This document shows positions 12,401 to 26,800 of a stretch of 64,000 nt of DNA, in pieces. The notes beneath the pieces were generated by a model, which ran no database searches, was not told the DNA's origin, and saw only the letters and a program-made list of their open reading frames with translations. Within the stretch, counting starts at the first letter, position 1. The number at the start of each line of letters is the position of its first letter. Source of the stretch: Effrenium voratum (taxonomy: Eukaryota; Sar; Dinophyceae; Suessiales; Symbiodiniaceae); the NCBI GenBank assembly GCA_963377175.1, contig CAUJNA010001635.1:763907-827906 (forward strand), given 5' to 3'. The translations under genes and the position numbers were made by a program.

Positions 12401-14740
12401 GATTGGTCGCCAAGTTTGACCAAGGTGTGGCCTATATATCACTGATGTGTGCAGGCTCAGACAAGCGAGCATCTCGAAGACTGTTACGTCTGATCCAACT
12501 TTGGATGGCGACACCTTTTCCAAGAACGGCTAGGGTGAAACCTATATATATTAAGATGCATGGCATGAATCCCGCCTGATGCAGTCTGACAGGCTCCCGC
12601 AAGCAAACTTGAACAGCGCGAACCATCTGTTTCACCGAGGTAGCAAGCAACTTTCAGGAGTCGCTTGGTCTCATGAGAACCACGCTTGTCTGAACATCAT
12701 GCTGAATCAAACGGTGGATTCCTCGAAATAGCAGGATGCCCAGACTGTACAGCTGGAGCAGCAGTGTCCATGCACGTGACAAGCTGGTCTCCTGCTGCGG
12801 CAAGATTCATTTTCTAGACAAACGAGAATGTGTCGAAAGCTTCAGGACCGCAAGGTTGAGTTCCTTTCAGAAAGCCCTACATGCCATCACACAGAGATTT
12901 ACCGAGCTTATCACGTCCCCTTTCCCTCGTAGCTTTAACCTAGTCTCTGACGCCAATTCGATCGGCATCTGGCGATCCCCAGCTGCTTTCCTCGTCCAGT
13001 GGCCGCTTTTTGTGGGTGTGCAAATCTGCTCAAATCTGCCCGTGACTCGGCAAACACAGGGGGATGCGAGCGGTTTTCGGTTTTCAACCTGGCCGGGTTT
13101 CGACACACTCTCATCCACAAGGCGCCGCGTCATCTGTATCCTGGCGAATTCGAATTCGGCAACCTCTGCCGAGGATTTTAGACGCCTCTCCACGACTCTC
13201 ACGACTGAAATGGTCTGAACCCGAAATCCAGGTTTGGGGATGAGCCATGGAACACCTGACTGTGCGACTTTTACCATGCGGCCAGTCCCCACGTTTGAGG
13301 GGTATGCCATGTACCAGATTCCCGACCAGATTTGTTTCTCCAAGCCTTGCTTACGGCCTCACTGCCCGACAACTTTAACCAAGGTCGAGCTTTGAACGTG
13401 CTCCAGGCCTTCCAACTCACGCCATCAGACGGGCATTGGCCACTTCGTTGAAGACGCAAGGGAACCGACAGACAGTTTTGTGTTTCCTAGAAATGGGGAC
13501 TGCGGTCCGGTGGCTCCATGTTCCAATCCTTTTCATTCGGACACACCAAGATGCACTCCAAGGGTGAGTGACAAAGACCGCTTCGTGGATATTCGCCCAG
13601 CGTAGACAAAATGGTATGTCCAAAGCTCTGGCTGGATGCTCAGCGTCACGGTGGCACGTGGCGTCATGCCAAGTCACAGCGCGTCTGCTAGTTCTCGGAG
13701 AAACAGTTGTTGAGCAGTTACTTCTTTGGTTGTTTGGATTGATGGTCCGAAGGATGCAGCCTTTGAAAGTAACACATTGAAACTCTATTTCGATTTGGTT
13801 AAGAATTGGAACTTGGATTTCACCACGACCATTGCCCGACCCGCGCTGGGGCACCTCTCAAAGATTGGAAGTGGTCTCCAGATCTGTTCCTCGCGATCAA
13901 CGCACTAGAAATATGCAGGTGCGCTGCTTCTTTTCAGCTCCAAAAGATGGCCCAGCCTCTGCCCTCCCCCTCCCAACGCGACAGTTGCCTGGAACATGGA
14001 GATCAGCAAGTCAATAAACTCAATGGACCAACCCAGGACCTCACATGCAAGGACGCTTTTTTCAAGAACCGTGGAGCCATGTGGGCTCTGGAGGGGTCCC
14101 AATTAATGCTGAATCCCGCAGTGCTCCAATGGGCTAAGCAGTCAGTGACCATGCGGGTGCGGCTCAGAAATAAGGGCCAAAACCTGCGGTCCGGCTCTTG
14201 AAATTTTGAGCCACACCCAGTACAAGGGATTGATTGCAGGTTTGCTGGGGGTCAAGTAGGGAATACTGGGAGTTAGTTGTTGCGCCTTTGATTCGATCCA
14301 TTACCATCTTCGATCTCCGGGCTGAACTCGGGCTCTTAGTGGCGCTTGGGTCATAGGCTCGTGGTCACTGCACCCAATGGCAAGGGCCGGAGGCCCGACC
14401 CGAGTTGCCAGGCTCGGCAACGTCTAGACCTAAATAAAGCAATCGCGCCCGTGACTTTCAGACGTCCCGAGTTCTGACATCACACGCTGGACACCGAACC
14501 ATTCCGCGTTCAGAAAGGGAAGCCCGTGATACCCTTTGGCACAAGCTCGTAGGGTCTTGGCAGCAGCTGCGGGGGTTTCGATCGAGCCCTGATGGCTCAG
14601 TTGGCTCGAACAAAATCATGGGAGGGCAGCCCATTCCGAAGGGCGCTTGGCCTGCCAAAAACAGCGCGTGTCATTTCAGGGCACTGCCGGAATAAGTTCC
14701 TAGACGCGGCTGACACGACTATCGACGCAGCTGGCTGCTC
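9426..14740. other. No supported gene
   Basis: Mixed-composition sequence with many short chance frames. No family motif, no convincing splice-bounded high-GC frame. It may be intergenic or 3' intronic sequence of the MiaB gene. Confidence 0.5.
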
Positions 14741-14801
14741 CCTCACGGCTCGCGCCTTGCGGTCCTTGCCGATGGTGAAGAGATGCACGTCGGCGTTGAC
14801 C
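14741..14801 (-). CDS. MiaB exon 23 or C-terminal extension
   Basis: One base then [20 protein letters not shown]. Strong third-position GC (about 84%) and phase fits exon 22. There is no family match, so it may be a C-terminal extension or part of a following gene. The 3' boundary and stop codon were not found. Confidence 0.5.
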
Positions 14802-17800
14802 CTGCGATGCGGCAAATACATGGGAAAAAACGGTGCTGTCAAACAAAACAACGGTCAAACAAGAGCTCCAAATTAAACAAATCGATGGCTGAAAAGAGGG
14901 CAGCTGTTGGCAATGCAAGTCCCATCTTGTACTGCCAGCCATCAATCCTGCAGCATCATGCAGCGGGGCCCTGGTCATAAAAGGGCCGCATACGCAAACC
15001 CAAGTATGTACCAAGTGTGGGTTCCTCGCTTCAAAAATCAAAGCCAACCCAATGCAAACTGACCACTTGACTTGTGTTTGTGTCTGCATCCTCTATACAA
15101 TGTGCAACTTCTTTTCAGATCTGCTGGTCTGTGGCAACAATATGGAAGCAACCCAAAGTCGGCGTGTTCTGCGTCTAGCTTCTTTCGATTTGCTGAGACG
15201 AGCTTGAGGCCCTGGCCAAGGCTGGTGCAAGGTGTAAACGACCCTGCGCCAGACAGGGCCCATCAAAAGGCCCTTGAGCATGTCCGGCGTAAACTCCACC
15301 TGGACGAAGCGAGCCTTCGAAAGCATGCAGGATACCCGAAAGCATGGCCGAACCCACCCGCATGGAACCCATGGTCTTTGCATGCCCCAAAACCCACCTG
15401 AAAGCATGGACCTGAGAAACCATGCCCCAAGAATTGCTTGGGGAACTGAACTAGGCGTCAACCTAGCAGCCCTAGCTGATGAGCCCCGTGAGCTACGACC
15501 CAAGGCTTCAAGGATTGAAATGAAGCTCTAAACAGGTTTGGAGCCAGCGCCAAGCATTGTTCCAACCAAAGGGCCCTTTGATTCCAGCACGAAGGATTAC
15601 CCAAAGGGCGAAACAGAGTGAGCCGTTCTGGAGACATAGAAGGGCTGGGTTGTTCTGGGTCAATCATACTCCAACCCCCCCCCAAAAAAAAAGGCAAAGA
15701 AAGAAAACGTCATGGGTGAGCTCGGAACACTCTATATATAGCCTTCAAGGGCTGACCCGACATTTCCCCAGAGCGCCTCATAGTCGCTGGACCGCTGCCA
15801 GCGCTGCCTGTGAAAGCCAATCCGGCAACTTGATCCAAGGACAACTGGCTGATCGACCATTTTCCTATTGTCCATTGATGATTTCTCACAAGGACCGCGT
15901 TCCCTGTCCCAAGCAACAACACAGCGTCACCCCTGTCTCCCTCTCAAAACAGCTTTGAGGAGCCCTTGGCTCTCAGAAAGGATGCAAAGACGCGGACGAT
16001 GCAAGCGGCAAGAGATCTAGTGCCGCTTGCTCCAAATGCTAGTGATGTCTTCTTTGCTAAATCTGGACAAATGTGTTTGTCCTAGGGTGTCGCCATCTCG
16101 TCCTGATTGGATTGGCCACAACAAGTCCTCCGAATCCCGATGATCATTGTGAATTGACAACAGCCCTGCATAGGGACTCATCAATATAGCAAGCACATCA
16201 GGGGTAGCTCACGTGCGACGCTGACTTTGAGGTGGAACAGGTGGTATAAGGTGCTGTGCATCGCAGCCAGTGCGGGTTCGAGCGCCGACGCCACCCATCT
16301 CGTTTCTCTCTCTCTCTCTCTCTACATATATATATATATATAACGACATACGTCAAAAACTGCCATGTGTCTCTGAAGTATATGTGTAAACACGGCTGTG
16401 GGTCAAACATATGTACCCAAAATGGGATCCTGGTAAAAAGAAAAGACGGACCAAAACCTGCGCTCCGAGTTGACTCCGCGCCTTCGCGGCCTTCGAGGCG
16501 TCAGGGAGCCGTCGCTCTCGCCGCTGGCCTGGGAGGCCTGGCGTGTCGGGCGGGGCCTTGCCCCAGTCGACCCAAATACGTGCTAGACATATATGAGCAT
16601 TCATACTCATTTATACCTATTAATGATCTACGTATATATATATATGCATAATATGTATATATATATGTATAATATATAATATATATATATATATATCTAT
16701 TGTCTCCAAGCTCGTGCTGTAGACATCACCTTCTAAACCGCTGACTTGTTCCCATTGGAGCTATCTCGGAAGGCAAAGTGCTGTGCAGGGGCGCCTTTAA
16801 ATATTCAAGGGCGTCATCAATGTGACTCAGTCCCTTGCAGTCGCATAGGTTCAAAAGCCGGGCTTTCATCAACGGCTTCTCAAACAAGGGAGCTTTCTGG
16901 TGAGATCCACAAAACTTCCTGGACAAAAAGAAGCGCCCCTGGAAGTTGAGGCTGTCCCAGTCACTCGTCCCTCTCCGGTGGCCATTTTTCCAAAGCGCTC
17001 AGTATGGCTCGCCAGCCAGCTCACCCACAACGGAGTAGCCTGCAAGCAACGGCGTCCAGCGGCCACCCTCTCGCAAAAAGGAGTTCCCACTCATCTGCCC
17101 TGCTCGTCGGTGCCAGTTGTCCAGTGGCGCCTTGTTCTGTTTCTTGTTCTTTGCTTGTTTGTTTTGTTCTTTTTCTTTTTCCTTTTGTTTGTTTTTTTTT
17201 TTTGGGGGGGGGGAATCAGTGATTTATGTTGAATCATTTTTGAATCAACAGAAACGATGTCCCCTGCCCGTGGCCACTTGACAAGTAAGCCTTGGTTCGC
17301 AAACACGTGAAAGCATCTGAGTCAGGGCAGTGTATCAAAACAGGAGCTGGGTGGCCCTTGACACCTAATTGGGATACGTGAAGCAGGCCCATGTGCTCAC
17401 GATTAGAGCACCCCGCTATTTGGATGGGATGTGTAGAAAAAAAAGCAGCAGGACTTCTCTTTACACTGATTTACACGAAGAAACCAGCAACCACAATTCA
17501 ATAGTGCCACCAAGCTCTTGACATACGGGCACCTGAGCTCCAAAAAAAAACACAGACACTCTTAAGTGCGAAGCTTTAGCGTTGTGAGGCGTGCGACATG
17601 TATTGACAGTTGTGGTTTCCTGATGACCTTCCCATCCGAGTCTCTGAAGCCATCTGTGATGCGCACGGGCACAAGGGAGCCCAGCAACTCCTGCGGCATG
17701 TGATCCCCAATTCAAGGGCTCCTTATTCGACATTGGCCTACATTGGCCTCGTGTGACCAAACCCACCCCACTCCAAAGCGCCAAACCGCTGAGGCTGGCG

Positions 17801-20800
17801 GTTCCCTTCCTGACGAGGCCAAGGTGCATGGCTCTGAACCTAAAGAAAGCTAACATCTTGCTAGCTCTGCTTGTTCCAAATATGAGGGTTGATGAATATT
17901 CCGCTCGGCCCCCAAATGACCATGGTTAACTTTTTCCTTTTTGGGACATTCCCCAGTGGTCATCCCGATGCTGATCAACCCCCATATGAACTGGGTCTGT
18001 GCGATGTGGATGCCTTAGCTGGAGCTCCGCCGCCCCCCTTCCGCCAAAAGCCGTCCGTGCGACGCACGTTCCGAGAAAGCCTGACGGAAAGTGGTTGTGG
18101 TCTCTATCCACAAGTCACACTGTAGGGTATGCGACCATGCGAGCTCTTTGCTTCACCCCCTGCCAGTTAGATCTCCATGGTGTTAGATCCCATGTGTCAG
18201 GTGGGAGCTTTGGCATGGCGCTGTAAGGGATGCCGAAGGAGACAACTCAAGCAATAGGCAGATGTGTGGATTCTCAAATTTTTGGAGTGGGGAAACCCAA
18301 TAAGCCAACACAGACTCATGAGGCTCACTTTTGGCATGAGAGCCCCTGCAACTCCGTAACTTTTGTATACAGTGGCGGAAGCCCCAACCACTGGAAATGC
18401 AGCCAATGGATGGTGTAAGATGAAACAACAAATATCATCCACAACGTTGCCCTGCCATCCAAAGACGTTGGATGCAATTAGGATGGACAGAAGGGAAAAT
18501 GGGATGCACATAGGTGCTGTAAAAAGCACACCGACACCTTAGGATCGCTTTGGACACCAATCGAAAACCATTGAAACTGAACCCCATCTAATTCTATCCA
18601 AACCTAACCAACCTCCATTGAAACCCGTCTATGTCCAGCCGTATTCTAAAAAGGACACCCATGGGACACCGAAACCTTCGGATGGACTCCTCCCGTCCAC
18701 TTCGAAGTGCCGGGCCTTGGGGCCGCGCACGCTGCAGAGCCGCCCGTTCCGCAAGCGCCCGCGCAGCTCCCCGGGCCTGCGGCGAGGGAAGTTTTCTGCG
18801 ACCGACGTGGCGAAGGTTCTGTTTTTGTTTTTTTGGGGGCGGGGGTGGGACTCTTGGCGAAGGTGTTTTTGTTGTTGTTGTTTTTTCTTCCGGGGACACT
18901 TTGGTGGACATTAGAATTCGCAAACAGCTTTTTGCTCGCAACTTTTGAGGTACCCGGTTAAAGTTCATACTTGCAACGAGAGCGAATAGGTGATCTGTCC
19001 AAAACATCAGCACTATTTGGGTAGAATGGAGTGCAACAGCAGAGCTGTTCAGCAATATGTCAGTGACCGGCATAGGGGTAAAATGGCTTGGGAAAAGCAG
19101 CCATGCTTGAAAAAGGCGTCAAAGAGTTAAGCATACAAATCTGAAGAAGAGCGGCCATTCCAAAAAATGGTCCTCGTTCAACAAAAAACCCAACATGCAA
19201 AGCCCGGGGAAGAATATAATCTGAGATCCAGCATCGCACCATACTTGGTGTTTCTTGCGAACCGTTTGGCGGTTCGAAAGAAAAGGTCGCAGGCCGAAAC
19301 TTTGAGATCGCCTCTTGTGCGGAGCCTCCAGCAGGATCTCGTGTACCTGAGCCGTGCTGCAACCCGAGTCTCCAAGGGTCGCACTTTGGGATGGCTTAGA
19401 AAGGAAACCAATAGCAACCCAAAGAAACCCATGAAGTAACCGATTTGAACATGGAAAAATAACAACTGAACTCTCAAGCTAAGGCGAAAGACCAGGCTGT
19501 TAGCAACAAAAGCTTGACCTGTCTTGAGTATCGAGACAATATTCTTGAGCCAGGCAGCTCCTTCCCTTCCACTCACCTTGCACCGACCATCCCTCTTCCC
19601 CAAACCCTCCCCAAAACCCTCCCCCCAACCCACCCCCAACCCCATCCCCAACCCCACCCCCCAAACCCCCTCCCAACCCCACCAACTCACCCCCCGCCCC
19701 AACCCCCCGCCTCCCCAACGAGACTGTGGCTCTGTGCCAAGGACGCCTCAGTTGTGGCCTCCATAAGGCGCTGCAGGCGCCCCTTCTTCACCTCCTATGG
19801 GTGGGCTCGTAGGGACGCCAAAGAGTTAGGGCTCTGCCTCATGGCTCAAAGCTGATGCTTCCAGCTGAAAAGGGGAGAAGTTTGTTTTTTGGGGATCTGT
19901 TTTTTGCCCCCAAAATGGTGGCTTTCCTTTTGGTGTCCTTTTTAACCCACCAAAAACGGGGCACCGGGGAACCCTGAAACAAAGACACGCCCATCTCGAC
20001 TCTCGAGTCTGACGACTCGAGAAGCGCACTGGGCGAGGCGATGTGCGGTATTTGTTGGGTTTGTCGTAACCGAAAGGAAAAGTTGAACTCAAACTCAAAG
20101 GAAACCACTCGTTTGAGGGCACCTCTTCATGGTTTGAACGGGAAACCAAAGGAAACCACGCATGAAATGGGGGCTCACCTGTGAGACAATCACATTTCTC
20201 AAACCTGAAACAAGGAAATCCTAATGAGCATTTTTCATGAGCTCGTTAAACCTCCAGCTCGCTATAATTTCCCCAGGGTATCCAGACATGTCGGTCCGGC
20301 GCCACAACTTCACAGCCAGAACACGGTGCATCAGTTTCTGAACCGCTGTGGTCCAAGTCATGCGACACCGCCCAACATGTCAGTGGCGGTATGCCAAAGA
20401 GCTCCAACACCCTTTGAACTAGTCGTCAGGATCAAAAGCTAGCCGAGTCTAAACAACTACCCTCCTTGCCTTGAACTTGTGGATGCCCCAAGTAATCACT
20501 TCAAGAAAAACTAATCATATCCGCAACAAACAGCCAGCAAGAACATGTCCCTTGGGTCATTGCCAAATACTTTCTTCGATGTGTGTACCACCACACGAGG
20601 TTTAACCCCGGCGCACACCGCTTGGAGTCATCTCCGTGTAGCTCATTGAGCCCAAACAAAAGTTAAATGCTAACCAGTCAGAACCGTCAACCAAGAAAGT
20701 CCAAGGTTCGCCTTTGCCTTCAACCGATCCCCGGTCTCCTCTGGCACTTGATCTGGCCAGCTGGCGGCGGCAGTGTTTGGCCGAGGAGAGTAGGCCGCTA

Positions 20801-23800
20801 GGTTCACGGTGAGGAAACCCACGTCCTGTGAGGCACCCTTACGTACCGGCTGCTCCTAGTATTCATGATGTCCATCCATAACTCACCTTAACCCGAAGTG
20901 ATCTATCCGGTTTGGTGGTTTGGATGATTGTTTTGTTCTTCTCATTTGGCTTCAAAAGGAGGGCAATCCAAACCATCAATTAAGGAGCACTTAAATAGCT
21001 GAAGAGGCTTTTGTCAGTGCGATCCAAGACGTTGTTGGTTGTTTAGGGCAAGGCGCTAAACAATTCGGGGTTAGTAGTTGTTTCGCCAAAAGACACAAAA
21101 TGCCATCACAAGACAGCCCAGAGCTTTCTTGGCCTGGGCCCTGGGTATGATGTCTTAGTTGTGTTGGGTATGTCTTCTGATGAATAAACCGACGATCTTC
21201 CCTTGACGTTTCAGGTTTCGGCCCCTACCAACGGGCCCCGAGAAAGCCATCGATTCGTAAGGGGTGCAATGGGGCATCTTTACGAAGGAAGCAGGGGAAA
21301 TATCTTCTTTCCTCCTCGCCTCTTTCTATTGGTGACTTCCCAAACACTCTTCTCTCAGCCATCATGAATATGTTGTCTAAGATTCAATGATTCGAAGGAG
21401 ACCCTTCTCAAAGTGCCCAGCACCTGACAATTCCTTCACTCCACAAAGAAGCACCCCTGACTCATGTGAGTAGCCGACGTCTTTTTTATTAAAGAGACTC
21501 GATGCCATAAAGAAGTTGGGTGGTCCCCTATCGATTTTCAGTGTTCTGATGTTAACAAGGGGGGGTTATGGGTTTTGAGTGGTCCCCTATCGTTCTTACC
21601 TTTTTTTGATTATTATGTTTTTGCCAATCCCAAGGCGCGGCAAATACTACCGAAGACTACGGATGTTTTTGGCGGATGCTCATGTGGCCGTGGACGAGCA
21701 ACACGGCAATAATTAGCTCCAACAGCCGAAGTTGTGGGTTGAGTTTGCAAGCCTAGTCAGGGGCCCACACCTGGCGGGCATATTGTCACTTGTAACAGCT
21801 CCGCCCCAGGTGACTCCTGCACGAGCTCCAAAGTGCGCTGGAACTGCTCCTGCATTTCGTGCATGTGCTGCGCTGGATGAGCCAAACCTTTCAACGCCTT
21901 CAACCAAGTGCTTGTTTCTGCGGAATCATGGTCAACAGTGAAAATGGTCACAACCGGGTCGCTTGGAATTGAACGGAAACTATCATGAGATTCTGAAACT
22001 CGGATATTATCGTCTCTTTCTCTGACTAAGGCAATCATAACCATTAGCCCCTGGGACGTTTGACCATGGGAACATCAGGTGTTCCAACTTGTCCTCCTCA
22101 ATCTGCCAACGCTTTGGAACCCTTTCCAGGCGATGTCAAACAGAACGGAAATGAAAACCCCCCCTTTCGCAGTGTGCAGAGCTCCTTTACACACAGCAAA
22201 TAGCAATGGATTCGAGTTTCATCAAAACAGTCAGGCGCCAATCCTGGGTGGAGGGGGCGCCAGTAAAATGATAACGCCCGGTCCAGCAATCAATCAACGC
22301 CTCCAGGACCGCGTCAAAGCGCTAAAACGACGATCCAGGTCCAGGTCCTTTTGCTCTTAAGCCACTCTCAAAAGACATGCCCATTTCTCCAAGGAAAGGA
22401 GTAACCTTTGCTTCTAAATGCCCGTGAATCGCTTACGACGCCCCGCTCGAGCCTCCGTCTCGCCCGGAAAGCCCACTATGGCATCTGCGGAGAGCCCGGC
22501 AGTCGGGATCTCGCTGCGGATACGCTCCACAATCTGCCTGGCAGAAAGAACGACTCATCTGCACTCTCTGCAAGCCACCTAGAGTCATACCAGGATGGGC
22601 AAAAGGAGCTTCTCTCTCCCTCCCGACTTTGACTCAAGGTGTTTGGCAAAGGGTCCTTACTTGTCTTGACCAGTTTCGAACTGTTCGGGGGACGAACCCC
22701 ATTGCCCATGGTTTGCCCAGAAACTGTTAATCTTTGGGGCCCACCAAGCTGGATTTTGACCGACACTCTTCGAGCCAGGGAGCACCCAGAAACCCATTTT
22801 CAGAAACAGCCCTCGGTCGGTTGCCTTGCAAAATGCTTCGTTCGTTATTCGGTACCCCCTCGGTAGGTGTGCGAGACTGTCTGCCACCCGCAACTTCCGC
22901 ACCAGAATCTGAGTATGTCAAAACATGCCAAAATGTACTCTTGCCCAGTAAATGCGGTGAGCGACCGTCTGCCTTTTGCAGGCTTAAGCCACTGAGTTTC
23001 AAGGCTACAAAGGCGACCAACATACGGTGACATGTGTCTCAAGCATCACGAAGCATCGGAAGCTCGCAGGCAAACAGCGGCACTGCAAGGCTTGCCATCG
23101 CATATGAACCCGTCATGTTTGAGAGCCCGCTGTAGGTCACCACGAGGTCTTTTCTTACAGTTCAGCCCACAATTGATCGTCTGGCTGCCCAATGGTCCGA
23201 CTGAGAAATGGGAACGGGGCCATATGACTGTACCGGAATGGGTAGTCATGTCTTTCGAAGACTGAATGCCTTTAGCGTCCCATGGGACGCACATCCCTTG
23301 CTCCACTGGTTTTGAAAGCAGGCTTTTCTAGTACCAAAAAAGCGTCATGCCCAAGAAACGATGGGCATTTGAAGTAAGCACTACGTACTCTGAAAACAAT
23401 GTCATACCCCAAGAGCGTGTTTTTGTTCTTGAAATTTCTTGAATCTGAGTTTCAGTGGGGGTAGAGCTGGTCATTCGCTGCCTGTAGCGCGTGGCCGTGT
23501 AGCCCCTCTCCATGCGCCGCAAGACCTCATCGTCCCCGGACTGGAAAGGGATGTGGATCTGCTCGCAAACTGCCGGCACGTCCTGAGCATCACCCAAGGC
23601 CAGAATCGTCAACACATGCGTGTGTCTTCCGCCAAAGAAAGAGGTCGGTTTCCTCTTGGTGTCCCTTTCAAGCCCAAAAAGGGTACCCTCAAAAAAGACA
23701 AACCCAAATGCATCCGCTCTGCAGCTGAGAAGCTCTGACAGCCCGGATCAAATCGTCGGAGATGTACCTAGACTGACCCGCCAGCCTCCTTTGCAAGAGG

Positions 23801-26800
23801 TATCCACAAAGAACGCAAATAAGCCACCTGTAGTCCGGTTCAAACCAACCCACCAGTCACCACGTCCGTTTCAAACCAGGAAACAATATGAAATGGACCG
23901 ACTGCAAAGAATCCACAGATTGAACACATGGCAATGGCAAGAAAAACTCCCCCGGAGGTAGACCTTATGAAGGATACGTTCCGTTCTGCCTGCGCTGCAC
24001 ACCATCAACTGGATTGGGTCTATCTGATCTCCCATCCTCAAGATCATTGCGTCCGTGAGTTGAGGTGGGATAGCCTAGTTGTTTGGCCCAACAAGCATAG
24101 CAAAAAGGGAATTCACCAATTCCGCGGGAAGTCATTCAAGTACTCAGCAACCCGTCGCATTGCCGGCTTCATTGCCTCATAGCTGCGCCCTCCAGCCCTG
24201 GGGCTGACCAGCCACTGGAGCCAAAGCAGGCACTTTGTCAATTAAGGGTGACCCTTGCAGCTGATCCTTGCAGCAAACAAGGTGGATAATACGTAATGGC
24301 TTGGCGTCAAAATAATAAGGGACAATTAACCAATCCTCCAGCACAACTAATTGTGGCCCCTTCAATATGGGACAACCACGTGGGCATGACCGGGCACGAC
24401 CTTCTGTATATCTTGCCTCTGCCAAAAAGTGCTGCAGCAACAAAACATTGCAGATCTTACTGTAAGATGTGAATATTGTTAAAGAAGAATATCCTTTTGT
24501 CATGGCCATTTCGATGTGGAGCCAACACAACATGATTAACAAATCGGTCACAAGCCAACGAAAGTCAAAGGCTGCAAACACTGTTGCGCCCCTCGCTTCA
24601 CCCGCCTGGGGTGCGACGTCAGGAATCGAATGCGCTCGATGCCCGAATCCCCCAAGTAGTGCAATAGCTCTGCAAAGGTCCTGCCGAACAGCAAGGTCTT
24701 CCCCACGTCCAAGTACGTAGCCGGGGAAATGATTCTCAAGTTTCCAGCGCCACATCCCCAGCTGCTTGCTGCAGCAATTCGATCGATCAGTCGGAGGCTT
24801 TTTTTTGTCCACACAAAGTGCAGAGACGTCCTCAGGCAGGTGTCTTGTTTTTGAGCATCGTAAAGGCAACTCAAGAGATTTAAGTAACCTTTGCAGGGGA
24901 CTCGGTGGCCAGTCTCCAATGTCAAAATTATGTCACATGCAAATGAACGGATCCACAAGGAACCAGCTGTTAAAGGCGGCGATTGCAATGCGAATGGGCA
25001 AGCACAATAAGAGAGTCATAGCTGATCCGAAATAGAACTTGCCTTGCTCCAATATGGCCAAGTATGGTCAGGCAGCAAAAATGATAAGAAACGGTGGGAG
25101 GGGATTCGTTGCAAAAGCTGAAGCAAGCGGAGGGCAACGCAAACCCGTGCCCTCTCTGAAAACAGGCATCCCGTTTGTACACGACCCCTCTGCCCCAGGT
25201 GACATCTTCATTTTGTCCCTTTACTACTGGAACTCCAAATCAAAACAGGGAAGTCTCTAAGCCGCGTTTTGGTTGGAACAGCTCCCCCTGCAGGTCAATC
25301 GATCGGCACCAGAATGCAGTCCTCCGCGGCGTCAAGTCCCGGCCCCAGGCGTCGATGTTTTGGCCTTCCAAATTTGGCGGGTGCAATTCTACAATAATGT
25401 ATATATATATATATGTGTACATAGACGCATAGATACATACATACATATGTATATATATATATATGGTAGCCCCCGGAGGATCTACCTCATGGTACCCCCC
25501 CAAAAAAAAAGTGTACATAGATATATATGGTAGCCCCCTGAGGATCTAGCTCACGGTTCCCCCCCATTGATCTACCTTCCTTCAGAATCCACTGGTAAAA
25601 CAACATATGCACATGGCTAAAACCAGACAGGAAGCTCAATTACTGGAGCCACGCTGATCAAGAATACAAAAGGTAACTCGTCTCGCAATATATATAGATA
25701 TATATGTATATGGTCAACGGTCAAATATACATATTACAGTATGTCTTTCTTCAAAATGGGGACTCCTCTGGGGCAGTTAGGTTTCCCGTTTAAACCATCC
25801 CTTTCCCCAGTTTTGGACAGACGATATCGTGCAGCTTGCCTAGATCATTTCTTAGGCCCTATCAGGTGGCCAGGCACAACACAGCATTGGTGGTTTGCGT
25901 GGCATCGATCTGCAAAAGCCTCAGCGTCTACAATTCTGACAGCGTCTACAATTCTTTCTGCAAGAGACACAACACATTTTAAGAACAAGAGCCTTTGTGT
26001 CAGGCTTTCCTGAGTTCCCCCAAGACACAGTGGATGCCAAGATTCAAGTTGCCAATCGCCACTCAAATGATGTTGGTTGACCTGATGCTATAGGGACGGC
26101 GACTCAAGCCTGACAAATCACAAAGGAAACCATTCCCCACGTGCACGCCGTCAGTTTCCCTCGGTGTTGCTTTCATGTGCGTAGGCAATGGCTTATGAAA
26201 CGACTTAAATCTTGGCCTTGCCTTGGAACAAGTTGCCATTGGGTCATGGCAAATTGCAAAACAAATTGCAAAACAAAATGACTGGGCTCGTGTTCCTCTG
26301 CAAGCGACTCGTGCGGCAGCCAGCCCCCGCCCTGCCTAGCAAGGTGACCTCTCGATAGCCGGCAGCAGCCAGCTGGGCCACCTCCGGCCGAGGGGAAAGC
26401 CCACGAACCAGGCCTTGTGCCAACTGCGGAGGCTCTGCTGGTACCATCTGGTACCAACCCAGTGGGATGCATTGGTAGCACCATCCTTCCAAGCCTAGAT
26501 AACAACTCGAGTTGGATCCTTCAAGGAGGCGTGCATGATCTTCAAACCTATGGCAAAGAAACGAAATGACCAAACTGAATCAAGACGATGGCACCATCCA
26601 GAAACTCCACTAGCTTCCGCAGCCCCCGCTCCAATCTGACCCGAGAGAGAAGGCCACGCCGGGTTGAGCCCTGATAAACCCATCCGCTGATTTACGATGC
26701 CATGCTGCCACTTGCCCCCCCCCCTACCGGCTCGAAACTCTGGCGGCACCGGTATCGACACGCCTCGCGCTTGATGGACTCAGGTGGCCGCGACTGCTCA

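Noticed and set aside
19500..19718. Gly/Trp or Pro-rich frames.
   Set aside because: Repeat translation of the C/G-rich tract in a MiaB intron.
24177..24869. Minus-strand frame of 230 codons.
   Set aside because: Lies mostly in the intron upstream and downstream of MiaB exon 11 and in a different frame from that exon.
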